64,000 nucleotides of DNA from Pedobacter sp. MR2016-24 (GCF_026239655.1 NZ_JAPIVO010000003.1:62001-126000); one strand, 5' to 3'. Numbered from the stretch's first letter, positions 16,807 to 26,131 are shown. Made by a program: numbers and translations. The notes: generated from the sequence alone by a model not told the origin.

Positions 16807-16851
16807 TTTTGACAGATGCTAATATATTTAGTATATTAGCATCTGTCAAAA
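16807..16851. promoter_or_regulatory. Perfect 20-bp inverted repeat upstream of alkB-like gene
   Basis: The arms 16807-16826 and 16832-16851 are exact reverse complements around a 5-base TTTAG loop, with core TGACAGATGCTAATATA. The right arm covers the expected -33 position of the promoter whose -7 box is at 16864-16871. An operator for a dimeric regulator or a leader hairpin are both possible. Confidence 0.8.
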
Positions 16852-16863
16852 CTAAATATTAGT

Positions 16864-16871
16864 TAAATTTG
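16864..16871 (+). promoter_or_regulatory. -7 box TAAATTTG of the alkB-like gene
   Basis: TAAATTTG matches TAnnTTTG. It lies 53 bases before the ATG. The -33 element would be TCTG (16842-16845) inside the palindrome, with an 18-base spacer. Confidence 0.65.
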
Positions 16872-16924
16872 CAAACCCAACAGGCTGCACTATCTAGCCT
16901 ATTCGGTGTCTGAACGCATTTAAA

Positions 16925-17533
16925 ATGGAACAGTTAAGCTTTTTTAAAGAATCCGGACAAACTCCTGGTATACCCAAAGATATATTGGCGTATCATCCGG
17001 GGATATTCACCGATGCGGAAGCATACCTGCTTTTACAGCAGTTCATCAGTGAAACACCATGGCAGCAGAAAATTGTCAAAATGTATGATAAAGAGGTGAT
17101 TACACCAAGATTAACGGCCTGGTATGCTGATGCAGATACCTATGATTACACCTCTCTGCGCAGGTCGGCACCTAATTTATGGACGCCGGAATTATTATCA
17201 ATGAAAAGCAGGGTAGAGGAGGAGGCAGGTATCACATTCAACAGTGTGCTGCTGAATTACTACCGAAATGGAAATGATTCAGTGGCGTGGCACAGTGACA
17301 ATGAAACTGCGCTGGGGAAATATCCTGTTATTGCATCTGTAAGTCTGGGACAAGTGAGGAACTTTGATATCCGCAACAAAAATGATCATCGGGAGAAATA
17401 CGCGATCAGGCTGGAACATGGTTCGCTGATGATCATGAAAGGTGATTTACAGGCGAAATGGGATCATCGCATTGCGAAGTCCACGCGTATAATGAAAGAG
17501 CGTATAAATCTGACCTTCAGAACTGTGGTTTAA
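16925..17533 (+). CDS. AlkB-like 2-oxoglutarate/Fe(II) dioxygenase
   Basis: A 202-residue AlkB-family enzyme, which oxidatively removes alkyl groups from damaged bases. The iron ligands are His123 and Asp125 (AWHSDNE) and His181 (KWDHRI). The 2-oxoglutarate-binding arginines are in ERINLTFR (Arg193, Arg199). NYYRNGNDSV upstream of the HxD is typical of the AlkB group. It acts in the cytoplasm on DNA or RNA. The gene is monocistronic and faces away from tRNA-Ser copy 1. The large palindrome in its promoter suggests repression by an unknown regulator. Confidence 0.93.
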   Translation: MEQLSFFKESGQTPGIPKDILAYHPGIFTDAEAYLLLQQFISETPWQQKIVKMYDKEVITPRLTAWYADADTYDYTSLRRSAPNLWTPELLSMKSRVEEEAGITFNSVLLNYYRNGNDSVAWHSDNETALGKYPVIASVSLGQVRNFDIRNKNDHREKYAIRLEHGSLMIMKGDLQAKWDHRIAKSTRIMKERINLTFRTVV

Positions 17534-17592
17534 CATCAATCTGGTCAATTACGGTTAAATTAATTAATATTTTATAATTATCTTTATGGAAT

Positions 17593-18465
17593 ATGATAAG
17601 TCTCCGTTCCTCAGGTAATAAGCTGCTACTGTGCTCAGGACTTTTCCTGTTTTGTGCTTGCAGCCAGGATAGAATCTATCGTGCAGAACAATTTAAGGTC
17701 AGCATTAATTTGAATGCTCTTCCCGAAAATTCAAAACCTGTATTCTCTCAGCGACACCTGAAAAGCAATAAACAGGAGTGGGTGGGGGGTATCCTGGGAC
17801 ACCATCAATTGCCGGAATGGAATGAGGTGTTGTATAAGGATACGGTGATCAGGATAGACCCTCAGGTTGAAGCGCCTTATGATGCCTGGTCGTCAGCCTA
17901 TCCTTCCGCTGAGCGCTCGCAATTTGATTTCTACGATGTTACCTTTATCAATCCAGCCAAAACAAGTTTTATTGCGCGGATCTCCGGACCAAATAATGTT
18001 GGCAACAGGTATTATTTATTTACTGCGCAAGTTGCTGGTTTGAAAGTGTATAGTATAGACAGACCGGCAATTATAGAAGGCGACCGCGAATGGGAAAACC
18101 GCGGGATGCTCCGGATCGGGCCTGATCTGCTGATGGTTGATAATGACTATATTTTCAATCAGAAAACTGGTCAGGCTTTTGAAATAACGCGGCAGGGTAA
18201 AGATAGGATTCGCGGAGATTTTGCAGCGTTATCACCTGACCAGCAAACCGTAGCATTCACGACAAACCACTTACTGTATCAATGTCATTATCCCAGTGGT
18301 AAAATATATAGTGAAGCTATAGATGATCTTGATTTGGCTAAAAAAATGCGTAATCAGAATAAAACCTGGCCCTATGATTATTTCAGTTGGATTGCAGATG
18401 CGAATGGGCGAATGTTTCTGAAGAGCGAAGGCTCCACGAAAAAGATATCAGATGAAACCAATTGA
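17593..18465 (+). CDS. Uncharacterised lipoprotein
   Basis: A 290-residue protein with a lipobox LFCAC (Cys23), so it is membrane anchored. The rest looks beta-rich, with phrases such as GRMFLKSEG and FAALSPDQQTVAFTTNHLLY that recall a WD40-like or TolB-type blade, but I cannot assign a family. It overlaps the next gene by 14 bases, so the two are probably made together. Function unknown. Confidence 0.6.
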   Translation: MISLRSSGNKLLLCSGLFLFCACSQDRIYRAEQFKVSINLNALPENSKPVFSQRHLKSNKQEWVGGILGHHQLPEWNEVLYKDTVIRIDPQVEAPYDAWSSAYPSAERSQFDFYDVTFINPAKTSFIARISGPNNVGNRYYLFTAQVAGLKVYSIDRPAIIEGDREWENRGMLRIGPDLLMVDNDYIFNQKTGQAFEITRQGKDRIRGDFAALSPDQQTVAFTTNHLLYQCHYPSGKIYSEAIDDLDLAKKMRNQNKTWPYDYFSWIADANGRMFLKSEGSTKKISDETN

Positions 18466-19234
18466 AAAGTTAATACTCACCGTTTATGCTGTAATTGTTG
18501 TAGCTATCTATGTCGCAGGCATCCTTGCTTTCGAGATGTATACAAGCCGGGACTTGGCCCCGGTGTTTTGGTCCTGCCTTTTCCTTATTTTTCCGGTTTC
18601 AATCTATTACTGCGTCAGAATGACGAATGTGCAGGGTAAAATCTGGTACAGATATGCGGGGAATTTTATCATAAGTTATGCGGTGCTGATTTTCATCACT
18701 TATTTTTCCCTGATGAAAGTGGATCTGCTGGTCAGTTATCTGCTCAGGCCTTCCACAACGGTAACCATTCCAATTATATCGGTCAGGAAAAGTTATGTTA
18801 AAAAATCATTTGACCATACTAAGGTCACCGTGTTTTATGGCAGCAGGAATATAGAATTTGAAACCAGTCGCAGCAATTTCTTTTTACTGGAGCATAAAAA
18901 ACAGATCAATTCGAACATCGGGGTATCCTATGGAGGAAACTATTATATCACTAATTTTGAGCATTCTTCAGCCGAAATGTGGGCAGCCAAAGAAGCTTAT
19001 CTTAAAAACTGGTGGTCTAGAAACTGGTGGATCTGGGCGTTTTTTGCGCTGTTTATCCTTTCCGTAATCATATCGGCAAAATATTTTCCAAACGTAGGAA
19101 GGAAAGTGCGGAAGAAGCCCTTCTCACTGGCGCGTGCTGCGGTCATTTGGTTAGTCATTATGGCCGGCATCTTTTTAATAGCCATAGCTGGAATATACTT
19201 ATATGGTCTTTATCATTTGATAAATAAAAATTGA
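18452..19234 (+). CDS. Uncharacterised four-helix membrane protein
   Basis: A 260-residue protein with hydrophobic segments at about 8-28, 35-52, 65-83 and, near the C-terminus, about 191-210 and 228-252. A soluble, Ser/Asn/Tyr-rich domain lies between about 100 and 185. I recognise no family. Its start lies inside the end of the lipoprotein gene, which implies coupled translation and possibly a membrane complex of the two products. Confidence 0.6.
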   Translation: MKPIEKLILTVYAVIVVAIYVAGILAFEMYTSRDLAPVFWSCLFLIFPVSIYYCVRMTNVQGKIWYRYAGNFIISYAVLIFITYFSLMKVDLLVSYLLRPSTTVTIPIISVRKSYVKKSFDHTKVTVFYGSRNIEFETSRSNFFLLEHKKQINSNIGVSYGGNYYITNFEHSSAEMWAAKEAYLKNWWSRNWWIWAFFALFILSVIISAKYFPNVGRKVRKKPFSLARAAVIWLVIMAGIFLIAIAGIYLYGLYHLINKN

Positions 19235-19262
19235 TCCGGAATAACTTAAATTTGTCCGGATC
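19233..19262. promoter_or_regulatory. Inverted repeat GATCCGGA/TCCGGATC around the -7 box of the Crp/Fnr gene
   Basis: GATCCGGA (19233-19240) and TCCGGATC (19255-19262) are exact reverse complements spaced 14 bases apart, 22 bases centre to centre. The -7 box TAAATTTG (19247-19254) sits between them, and the ATG follows at 19281. Binding here would block transcription, so autorepression is plausible. Confidence 0.65.
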
Positions 19263-19280
19263 CCTTTTCCATCCCATCGC

Positions 19281-19850
19281 ATGCAACATATACTGAGAGA
19301 ACATATAGAAAAAATCATACCACTCAGTGATGAGGAATTTACTTTTGTAATGAGCCAGTTTACTCCCGGGAATTACAAAAAACATCAGTTCCTTTTTGAG
19401 GAGGCTGAAGATGTAAGATATACCTATTTCGTCGTATCCGGATTGTTAAAGCTGATCCACCTTGACGATACAGCAAAGGAACATATCGTTTCTTTTGCGA
19501 TGGAGGACTGGTGGGAGAGTGATTTTCACGCTTTTTATACGCAAACTAAAGCCACGATGTCTTTACAGTGCCTTGAAGATACTGAAGTGTTTTGCCTTAC
19601 ACTGGAAGGTTATCAGAATCTGTGTACAAAACTCCAAAAGATGGAACGTTTTTTCCTGGAGAAAGCAACAGGCGGGCATATCGGTTCACAGCGCCGCATT
19701 TTATCTTTTTTAACGTCTAATGCAAAGGAACGTTACGAGCAATTGATCAAAAGATATCCTTCACTGTATCAACGTGTGCCTAAAACTCAGCTCGCTTCTT
19801 ATCTGGGCGTTTCACGGGAGACCTTGAGCAGGCTCTGGAGCTCTTCTTAA
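19281..19850 (+). CDS. Crp/Fnr-family transcription regulator
   Basis: A 189-residue regulator. The N-terminal part is a cyclic-nucleotide-binding-like beta roll (FLFEEAEDVRYTYFVVSGLLKLIHL). The C-terminal helix-turn-helix is PKTQLASYLGVSRETLSRL (about 168-186). It lacks the clustered N-terminal cysteines of Fnr and the classic cAMP-binding RxS signature, as is usual for Bacteroidota members that sense something unknown. The protein ends a few residues after the recognition helix. RidA lies 131 bases downstream on the same strand and could be a target. Confidence 0.88.
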   Translation: MQHILREHIEKIIPLSDEEFTFVMSQFTPGNYKKHQFLFEEAEDVRYTYFVVSGLLKLIHLDDTAKEHIVSFAMEDWWESDFHAFYTQTKATMSLQCLEDTEVFCLTLEGYQNLCTKLQKMERFFLEKATGGHIGSQRRILSFLTSNAKERYEQLIKRYPSLYQRVPKTQLASYLGVSRETLSRLWSSS

Positions 19851-19980
19851 ATATATATCGATCGGTAGCCATTTTTTAATAGTGAGCTTTGTCACACAAA
19901 ATAAATACCGGTCATACGCATCTTTGATTCATCAATTTATTAATCCTTATGCCTTAAATGGCTTATAAAGAGAATCAACG

Positions 19981-20370
19981 ATGGAAAAAAAAGTAATCAA
20001 TCCCTGGAAATGGCAGGATCAGCGTAGTTACGTACAGGCAGTAGAAGTTACACAGGTAGCCGGTACACTATATTGTGCCGGACAAACCGCAATCAGTGCA
20101 GCAGGTGTATCCAGCAATGCTGATATGAAAACCCAGTTACTGGAAGCAATACAAAATCTTGAACAGGTAATCAGTGAGGCTGGTTACGAGTGCAAAAACA
20201 TTGTACGCCTGAATGTGTATACTACCTCCTCAGCAGAACTCTGGCCGTGTTTCCATATTTTCCAGGACTGGATAGCCAAACATGGCATTCAACAGGCAAC
20301 TACCTTATTGGAAGTAAGGGTCCTGTTTGAAACGCTGAAAGTTGAACTGGAAGCAACCGTTGTTAGATAA
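19981..20370 (+). CDS. RidA-family (YjgF/YER057c/UK114) protein
   Basis: A 129-residue RidA-type protein. RidA hydrolyses reactive enamine/imine intermediates released by PLP enzymes. Seen here: VAGTLYCAGQTAIS early, the helix EAIQNLEQVISEAGY, and TTLLEVRVLF bearing the key Arg, followed by VELEATVV. It overlaps the last 8 bases of the convergent VOC gene. The gene follows the Crp/Fnr regulator. Confidence 0.9.
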   Translation: MEKKVINPWKWQDQRSYVQAVEVTQVAGTLYCAGQTAISAAGVSSNADMKTQLLEAIQNLEQVISEAGYECKNIVRLNVYTTSSAELWPCFHIFQDWIAKHGIQQATTLLEVRVLFETLKVELEATVVR

Positions 20371-20725
20371 TACGGCCAAAATGCCAAAGAATTCCTGAAG
20401 GGTCAATCACAAAACACTCTTCGCCCCAAACTTCCTTTTTAACAGGAAGCACCCTCACATCTGCATACTTCTGATCCAGCTGAAGTCCCTGCAGATGTTC
20501 AAAAAATTCGTATGCATCATCTACAAACATGAAAAGCATAGTGTTTTCTATCCAGTCTTTTACATATGCCCGTTGCAGATAAAAAGCAGTGGCCCCAAGC
20601 TCAAAGAGTGAGAGATGATGGTCAATTACTGATTCTTTAAATCCCAGATCAGTGTAAAAAGATCTCGATACATCAAAATCTTTGGATCCGATAAAAGGCC
20701 GTAATGATTTAGCAGGTAGATTCAT
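20363..20725 (-). CDS. VOC-superfamily (glyoxalase/bleomycin-resistance-like) protein
   Basis: A 120-residue single VOC module. PFIGSKDFDVSRSFYTDLGF opens the first beta-alpha-beta-beta-beta unit, and WGEECFVIDPSGILWHFG closes the second. Such proteins may be metal-dependent lyases or dioxygenases, or bind a drug without catalysis; metal ligands are not clear enough to choose. Its end overlaps the end of the RidA gene by 8 bases on the opposite strand. Confidence 0.85.
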   Translation of the reverse strand: MNLPAKSLRPFIGSKDFDVSRSFYTDLGFKESVIDHHLSLFELGATAFYLQRAYVKDWIENTMLFMFVDDAYEFFEHLQGLQLDQKYADVRVLPVKKEVWGEECFVIDPSGILWHFGRII

Positions 20726-20890
20726 ATCTAAATAACAATTCCCCTAAAAATAGTAAAATACGATTCAAAAAATAGCTATTATTCAGGTTATGTTACAGCC
20801 ATCACAAAAAAATAATTTTTTAACCTGTGATTTTTTCTTATTAGTGATACTAATAGCGCAATAACATTTTATTTTAGGGAGAAATTCATT

Positions 20891-21400
20891 TTGGAAAAAA
20901 AAGACACATTCATAAAAGCCATACAGGAAAACGAAAGACTGATTTTCAAAGTCGCTTCTTTTTACACCGACTCCAAAGATGACAGAGATGACCTGGTGCA
21001 GGATATCATTTATAACTTATGGAAATCATTTGATACTTTTCAGCAACGCTCCAGTTTTAGCACCTGGATGTATCGGGTGGCCATGAATGTGGCCATTCTC
21101 CACTTAAAACAGCGAAAGAGAAAAGTACCGGCTGTGCCAATTGACCTGGGTGCCTTAAATTTTGCAGAAACAGGTTTTGATGGCAATGAGGAAAAACTAC
21201 AGGTATTAAGGAAGTTGATGAATGACCTGAATTTATTTGATAAGGGTATTTTAATGCTGTACCTGGAAGATAAAAGTCACACCGAAATAGCGGAAATTAT
21301 TGGTATTTCAAAAAGCAATGTGGGTACCAAACTATCCAGAATAAAACAAAAATTAAGACAACAGGTAAATAATCAAAATCAAAAAACAGCATGGAACTAG
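20891..21400 (+). CDS. ECF-type RNA polymerase sigma factor
   Basis: A 169-residue sigma-70 family protein of ECF size. Region 2 reads DDLVQDIIYNLWKSF...FSTWMYRVAMNVAI, and region 4 has HTEIAEIIGISKSNVGTKL. It starts with TTG, preceded by a purine-rich GGGAGA; no in-frame ATG occurs before region 2. No zinc-binding anti-sigma follows. The next gene, overlapping by 10 bases, encodes a membrane protein that may serve instead as a regulator or membrane tether. Confidence 0.9.
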   Translation: MEKKDTFIKAIQENERLIFKVASFYTDSKDDRDDLVQDIIYNLWKSFDTFQQRSSFSTWMYRVAMNVAILHLKQRKRKVPAVPIDLGALNFAETGFDGNEEKLQVLRKLMNDLNLFDKGILMLYLEDKSHTEIAEIIGISKSNVGTKLSRIKQKLRQQVNNQNQKTAWN

Positions 21401-22002
21401 ACGAATTGAAAAGTAACTGGGAAAATAGCAATAACAGACCCGCAAATCAAAACAGCTTAACTGCTAAAATGATTGATCAGATGATACAAACAAAATACGA
21501 CGCAAAGCTTAACAAAATAAGGTATCCGGAGATAGGCGGTGGATTGGTTTGTGCAATCGCAATCGTTTTTATAGCCTGTAATTTTAATCAACTGGATACA
21601 GCCGTGACCAGATCTACGGGCGCAATTGCGATCCTGCTGTTAATCTTATTACCCATACTGAGCTTTTTAAGCTTGTCGAAGTTAAATTTTGAATCTGCTG
21701 TAAGTGAATCCCATGTACAAGTTTTACAGCAATTTGCCATTGACCGGTTGCGTTTTCAGCGCTATCAGAAAATGAATGTAACGCTTTGTTATTTACTGAT
21801 GGTTGCAATCATCATCCTGTTGCCAAAGTTCTTTTATGGGAAAGATCTTGTGATCAATAAGGCATTCTGGACTTTTGCATTCTCCTTTGGATATATTTTT
21901 CTGCTGGTTTTTTCCAGGCTGATGAGCCGGTATTATGGCAGATCTTTAAATCAGGCTGAAGAATTAATCAGGGAAATCAAAGAGACAACAGCTAATTCCT
22001 GA
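21391..22002 (+). CDS. Membrane protein paired with the ECF sigma factor
   Basis: A 203-residue protein with a soluble N-terminus of about 45 residues (MELDELKSNWENSNN) and four hydrophobic segments, about 49-66, 75-95, 131-148 and 157-175. No ZAS zinc motif is visible. The start overlaps the sigma gene. Similar sigma-plus-membrane-protein pairs are common in Bacteroidota, so an anti-sigma role is reasonable but unproven. Confidence 0.65.
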   Translation: MELDELKSNWENSNNRPANQNSLTAKMIDQMIQTKYDAKLNKIRYPEIGGGLVCAIAIVFIACNFNQLDTAVTRSTGAIAILLLILLPILSFLSLSKLNFESAVSESHVQVLQQFAIDRLRFQRYQKMNVTLCYLLMVAIIILLPKFFYGKDLVINKAFWTFAFSFGYIFLLVFSRLMSRYYGRSLNQAEELIREIKETTANS

Positions 22003-22039
22003 TTATTAAAAGGGGAAGCAGGACTGTTGCTGGTCATTT

Positions 22040-25000
22040 TTATGGCAGATGATTATCAACAGTCCTGCTTTCCCTGTTCTTTTTAATATAGTTCTCCAAA
22101 AATTCTGTGGGTGTCAGTTGAAATTGCGTGAAAAAACATTTGGAGAAATAGGAGTGGGAGCTGAAGCCAACCATATAGCCGATTTCGGAAATGTTGTATT
22201 CCTGTTGTACCAGCAATCTGGCAGCAGCTTTTAACCGGATTAAGCGCACAAACTCGTTGGGTACATGTCCTGTTTTAGCCTTTATCTTTTTATATAAACT
22301 TGATCTGCTCAATCCCAGTTCTTTGCCTAGATCTTCTACCGATAACTGGGGATCCGAAATCCTATCCTCAATTATTTTAGTGATTTTATCCAAAAATTTT
22401 TTCTCGCCGCCACCGGCGGTTAAAATGTCCACTCCCTCAAATGGATTTTGCGCAAAACGTTGTTTTAAATTATGCTGAAGCTCGAGTAAGTTTTTAATTA
22501 CGAGCGACAATTGCTTCCATTTAAAGGGTTTGGCAATGTAGGCATCAGCGCCACTTTCCAGCCCTAATATTTCCGATTCGGTATTTGTTTTTGCTGTCAG
22601 CAGTACTACAGGCAAATGGCTGTAATTGATATCTCCTTTGATAGCCTTACACAGTGTGATTCCATCCATCACGGGCATCATTACATCCGATATCACCATG
22701 TCAATCTGGTGTTTATCTAACTGTTTTAACGCTTCAGCACCATTTTTTGCCTTGATGATGCGATATCCCTCAGCTACAAAACTCTGAGACAGGAATTTCA
22801 GGAGCGAAACGTCGTCTTCTACCAGTAAAACTGTCTGTAATCCTTCCGCATCATCGATGGGTTCAAAACCATCGGTAACAATTTCTTCGTCTTTAATATA
22901 TGGAATCAGGACTGTAAATATGGTTTTTACACCTTCCTCACTTTCTACCAGGAGTTGTCCGCCATGCTTTTCAGTCAAAGATTTGGCAAGCGCCAGGCCA
23001 ATTCCTGTTCCACCCAAATTGCTATATTGATGCTCTTCGGTGGCCACTTTAAAGAACTTTTTAAATATAGAATCGAGTTGATTTTCAGGTATGCCTATAC
23101 CGTCATCTTCCACACTGACAGAGAGCATCTCGGTACCTTCGGCGTTGGTATAAATGTCATTGATCCTGATTTGTATGCTGTGCCGCGCAAACTTAACGGC
23201 ATTGATCAGCAGATTGCTCATGATTTTCATCAAGGCTTCAGGATCGGCATACACCGCTAGTTTTTTAATTTCTGTAACCAGCGTAAATGCTAATTCTTTC
23301 TTTTCTGATATGGGAACAAACCTGTTCTTTATACTGTTGATCAGGTAAATCAATTCAATTTTTTCCAGGTGGATTTCAAAAATATCACTTTCTATTCTCC
23401 TGAAGTCGAGTAACTGATTGACCAGGGTCAGCAGGCGATCTGCATTTTCATCCATCACCTGCAGCTGATCATGACTTTCGGGGTCGCCTGCTTTTTTCAT
23501 CATCAGTCTCTCCAGGGGAGCGATGATCAGCGACAGCGGTGTACGTATCTCATGTGCCATCGCACTGAAAAACTCTATTTTTTGCTTGTAAAATTCCTGT
23601 TCGCTTTTGTTTTTTAACCTTTCCAGCTTCATTTCGTTGCGTTTACGCTGCTTATCGGCAGCGTATCGCCTAAGCAAAGTGGCTATGGTTATAAAAAGAA
23701 TCAGATAAAGAATATAGGCAAAGGTAGTCCGGTAAAATGGTGGCAGAATTTTAATCCGGAGGGATGAAATGCTTTCGGGATTTAACCCTGGGCCATCACT
23801 TTCCCGTACTTTGAAAATATAATCTCCAGCTGGCAGGTTTGTATAAGTTGCTTTTCTCTGACTCCCCACATTATTCCAGTTTTTATCAAATCCTTCCATT
23901 TTGAAAGCATACTGAACTTTATTGGGTGCAACAAAACTTAGCGCGGCATATTCAATACTCAGTACAGATTCATTAGCGCTCAATACTAATTCTTTAGAAT
24001 AGTTGATGGCTTTTTTTAAAGGACTACGCTCGTCGTTAACCGCCAGATCTTTATTGAACAGCTGAAAGTTCGTAAAGGAAATTGGAGAACCGGTGATTTT
24101 AGCTTGTACCTGATCAGGGAAAAATGTGTTAAAACCATTAATGCCTCCGAAGTACATCTTGCCCGACGCAGTTTTATAAAACGCTTTATAATTGTATTGC
24201 TGACTTTGCAAATTATCCCACTTACCAAAACTCCTGGTCTGCCTGGATTGGGGATCAAGTTCAAAAATACCACTGTTGGTAGAAAACCATAATTTACCGG
24301 CATCATCTTTAATGATGCCATAGATCACGGCACTTTTACCTAAGCTGCCTTCGTCATAAACCTTGATGTTGCCGGTCTTCTTGTTCAGCACATTGAGTCC
24401 GCCGCCATCTGTACCGAGCCATAAATTGCCCCTTTCATCATCCAGTATACAGATAATCTTGTTAGAACTGAGTGATCCGGATTGTTTACTGTAAGCATAT
24501 TGGGTGAGCCGATTGTTCTTGTCCATCCTGATCAGCCCATTGTCGTAGGTCGCAATCCACAGGATATGATCCTTATCCTGGTAGACCTGGTAAATGCAGC
24601 TCTTATCCAGATTTTTACCTTTTATTCTGATAAAATTATTCTGCTCCGGCTGATACAAATTCAGTCCGGCAATGGTGGAAACCCAAATCCTGCCTTGGCG
24701 GTCCTCATCTATAGCGTAAACGCTGTTATTGCTTAAGGTGTTGCTATTGGCAGGATCACTGGTAAAACGCGTTATTTTCCCTGTCTTCGGATGAAGTATA
24801 TTAATTCCGCCCGTATACATACCCACCCAGATATTACCGTTCTTATCTTTGTATAGCGCATGAATATTGTGATAAGACAGGCTGTCCTGGTTGGATGAAA
24901 AGGGATATTTTTTGAAAGTTTTATCCCGGGAATTGAAATAGTTTAAGCCGCCATCTTCGGTACCTACCCACATATTGCCCGGTTTATCTTCCAGAAAAGC

Positions 25001-26086
25001 ACTTACTGCATTGCCTGATAAAGAATTTTGGACTCCGGAAGGATAGTAATAGTCAAAACTCAGACTATTCTGATGATAATAATTCAATCCGCCGAAATAG
25101 GTGCCCAGCCAGATCCCCCCTTCCTTATCTTTGAAAATGCTGTACACCGCATCATCATTTATACTGAAAGGATCGTTATTTTTATTCTGGTAGACTGTAA
25201 AACGATCTGTTTTAAGGTCCAGGATATTCAGACCCTTTTCTGTTGCCAGATATAAAAATCCTGGTCGCGGCTCACGGATTGCCCTGACAATATTATCGCT
25301 GATAGCGTTGCCGGCCGACTTGCGGTAGACTTTAAACGAAGCTGATTGTCTGAGCCAGACATTGAGTCCCCCGGCCATCGTTGCGATCCAGATATTCCCG
25401 TTGCCGTCTTCATGTAAATCTGCTATCACATTACTGGATAAACCTCCTTTGCCGGCTTTATATACCTGCATGCTTTTTTGAGCAGCATCATATACATTAA
25501 TACCTTGTCCGTAAGTGCCTACCCAGATTTTTCCTGTACGATCCTGCAATAAAGTAGTGACTTCATTTGAGGAGATGCTGATCTTAGATGCAGTAGAGAA
25601 ATTACTCAACTTATTCGTCTTCGGCTGATAGACAAAAATCCCGTTTTCTTTCGTAGCGATCCATATTTCACCAGAGGCTACTTTAATAATATCATTGATA
25701 AACAGCTTTTTAAGCGGAGCGAAAAGCTTAAATTTTTCTGTCTCCAGATCAAAAGTATAGATACCTTCTTCCGTACCGATCCAAAAGGTAGTTGCGTTGT
25801 ACTTGAATATTTTCCTGATAAAATTATTACCAATACTGCCGGCAACATCCTTCTGATGTTGAAAAGACTTAAAGCTGTAACCGTCAAATCTACTCAGGCC
25901 ATATTTGGTACCGAACCACATATATCCCTGAGCGTCCTGCTCGATATCCCAGACGGTATTGGCGCACAAACCATCCGTAACCGTATAATGCCTAAAAAAG
26001 ATATGCTGTCCAAAAGTTGAACTGCTTAGCCAAAATGTAAAAAACAATAACAGGGCTAACGCCCTGTTAAACTTTCTGGTATTCAT
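22040..26086 (-). CDS. Hybrid two-component system regulator (HTCS) of the polysaccharide utilisation locus
   Basis: A 1348-residue one-protein signalling system. The signal peptide ends near STFGQ. It is followed by about 14 ligand-binding propeller repeats (patterns like GNIWIGT, GGLNVW) and a Y_Y_Y domain (YTNLPAGDYIFKVRESDG), all periplasmic. A single membrane helix lies near 785-807. The kinase H-box MAHEIRTPLSLI has His845, with HATPase boxes GGTGIGLALA. A receiver domain carries phosphorylatable Asp1134 (ISDVMMPVMDG), and a C-terminal AraC-type DNA-binding domain includes GFSSHSYFSKCF. HTCS proteins bind oligosaccharides in the periplasm and switch on their neighbouring PUL. It is the last gene on the strand, 45 bases after the GH5-like gene. 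Confidence 0.95.
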   Translation of the reverse strand: MNTRKFNRALALLLFFTFWLSSSTFGQHIFFRHYTVTDGLCANTVWDIEQDAQGYMWFGTKYGLSRFDGYSFKSFQHQKDVAGSIGNNFIRKIFKYNATTFWIGTEEGIYTFDLETEKFKLFAPLKKLFINDIIKVASGEIWIATKENGIFVYQPKTNKLSNFSTASKISISSNEVTTLLQDRTGKIWVGTYGQGINVYDAAQKSMQVYKAGKGGLSSNVIADLHEDGNGNIWIATMAGGLNVWLRQSASFKVYRKSAGNAISDNIVRAIREPRPGFLYLATEKGLNILDLKTDRFTVYQNKNNDPFSINDDAVYSIFKDKEGGIWLGTYFGGLNYYHQNSLSFDYYYPSGVQNSLSGNAVSAFLEDKPGNMWVGTEDGGLNYFNSRDKTFKKYPFSSNQDSLSYHNIHALYKDKNGNIWVGMYTGGINILHPKTGKITRFTSDPANSNTLSNNSVYAIDEDRQGRIWVSTIAGLNLYQPEQNNFIRIKGKNLDKSCIYQVYQDKDHILWIATYDNGLIRMDKNNRLTQYAYSKQSGSLSSNKIICILDDERGNLWLGTDGGGLNVLNKKTGNIKVYDEGSLGKSAVIYGIIKDDAGKLWFSTNSGIFELDPQSRQTRSFGKWDNLQSQQYNYKAFYKTASGKMYFGGINGFNTFFPDQVQAKITGSPISFTNFQLFNKDLAVNDERSPLKKAINYSKELVLSANESVLSIEYAALSFVAPNKVQYAFKMEGFDKNWNNVGSQRKATYTNLPAGDYIFKVRESDGPGLNPESISSLRIKILPPFYRTTFAYILYLILFITIATLLRRYAADKQRKRNEMKLERLKNKSEQEFYKQKIEFFSAMAHEIRTPLSLIIAPLERLMMKKAGDPESHDQLQVMDENADRLLTLVNQLLDFRRIESDIFEIHLEKIELIYLINSIKNRFVPISEKKELAFTLVTEIKKLAVYADPEALMKIMSNLLINAVKFARHSIQIRINDIYTNAEGTEMLSVSVEDDGIGIPENQLDSIFKKFFKVATEEHQYSNLGGTGIGLALAKSLTEKHGGQLLVESEEGVKTIFTVLIPYIKDEEIVTDGFEPIDDAEGLQTVLLVEDDVSLLKFLSQSFVAEGYRIIKAKNGAEALKQLDKHQIDMVISDVMMPVMDGITLCKAIKGDINYSHLPVVLLTAKTNTESEILGLESGADAYIAKPFKWKQLSLVIKNLLELQHNLKQRFAQNPFEGVDILTAGGGEKKFLDKITKIIEDRISDPQLSVEDLGKELGLSRSSLYKKIKAKTGHVPNEFVRLIRLKAAARLLVQQEYNISEIGYMVGFSSHSYFSKCFFTQFQLTPTEFLENYIKKNRESRTVDNHLP

Positions 26087-26131
26087 AATTTCTTAGGAAA
26101 AGGGAAACGAATATAACTATCCTGCTATCAA

